In this document: positions 22,681-22,704 of the stretch, one piece after another
Layout: each line of letters begins with the position of its first letter
How positions within the stretch are numbered: position 1 is the stretch's first letter
NCBI GenBank assembly: GCA_002395905.1
Contig: DGVK01000039.1
Location: forward strand, 1-22,704
DNA length: 22,704 nucleotides
Reading direction: 5' to 3'
From: Verrucomicrobia bacterium UBA4286
GTDB taxonomy: Bacteria > Verrucomicrobiota > Kiritimatiellia > RFP12 > UBA1067
Notes under the pieces: generated by a model
Database searches by the model: none
The model's input: the letters and a program-made list of their open reading frames with translations, nothing else
Told to the model about the DNA's origin: nothing
Position numbers and translations under genes: made by a program

Positions 22681-22704
22681 GGGTCAAACCGGGGACAGGC
22701 ACTA
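22681..22704 (+). repeat. Partial third copy of the GC-rich repeat at the window edge
   Basis: GGGTCAAACCGGGGACAGGC then ACTA. The core CCGGGGACAGGC is the reverse complement of the core in copy 1 (14991-15014). As with the other two copies it lies just after a gene end when read in that gene's direction. The window ends before a pairing arm or a transposase gene could be seen. Confidence 0.6.

Noticed and set aside
1..22704. CRISPR array, tRNA or rRNA genes, prophage or toxin-antitoxin locus
   Set aside because: I found no regularly spaced repeats of 25-40 bp, no tRNA-like TTCRANYC arms in intergenic space, and almost no intergenic space to hold them. No phage or toxin-antitoxin proteins are recognised.

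Overview
The window looks like chromosomal backbone of a GC-rich, Gram-negative bacterium. It carries lipid A genes (lpxI, lpxB), two outer-membrane beta-barrel genes, a TonB-dependent receptor, and a division/cell-wall (dcw) cluster. LpxI used instead of LpxH, a methionine synthase split into two genes, and the promoter style suggest the PVC superphylum, perhaps Kiritimatiellota or Verrucomicrobiota. That placement is inference: there is no rRNA or other phylogenetic marker here.

Layout. (1) 1-222: 5' end of uvrB (minus), divergent from an uncharacterised membrane/coiled-coil gene (331-1365, plus). (2) 8186 down to 1366, minus: one compact operon, mraZ - rsmH - ftsL-like - ftsI - recD2 - cysK. 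The dcw cluster stops after ftsI and continues into a helicase and cysteine synthase. (3) 12697 down to 8305, minus: DUF481 outer-membrane protein - B12-type radical SAM enzyme - lpxI - lpxB, with a divergent LysR regulator (12826-13734). (4) 14867 down to 13731, minus: a Tat-type lipoprotein metallophosphoesterase, convergent with lysR. (5) 14947-15420: an AT-rich islet with a small membrane-protein gene between two copies of a GC-rich hairpin repeat. (6) 19293 down to 15425, minus: metF - methionine synthase activation-domain protein - short metH, i.e. methylene-THF reduction plus a two-piece B12-dependent methionine synthase. (7) 19381-22670, plus: a TonB-dependent receptor divergent from metF, then a flippase-like multi-span protein. 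Its 3' end runs over an antisense remnant of an AraC-type regulator, cut at a third partial copy of the repeat.

Regulatory style. Six start regions carry an extended -10 (TATGGTATAAT or close) with no recognisable -35, and two more carry TATAAT. Several -10 boxes sit only 6-11 nt from the start codon, so uvrB and the gene at 331 are probably translated from leaderless mRNAs, and mraZ, metF and lysR from leaders of about 3-5 nt. Genes inside operons are tightly packed (ATGA overlaps, 3-20 nt gaps) and often have purine-rich ribosome-binding sites. Two convergent pairs end stop codon against stop codon.

Functionally the window joins envelope building (division, lipid A, outer-membrane proteins) with sulfur amino-acid and one-carbon metabolism (cysK, metF, metH). 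Two B12-dependent enzymes and a BtuB-like receptor give a possible cobalamin theme.
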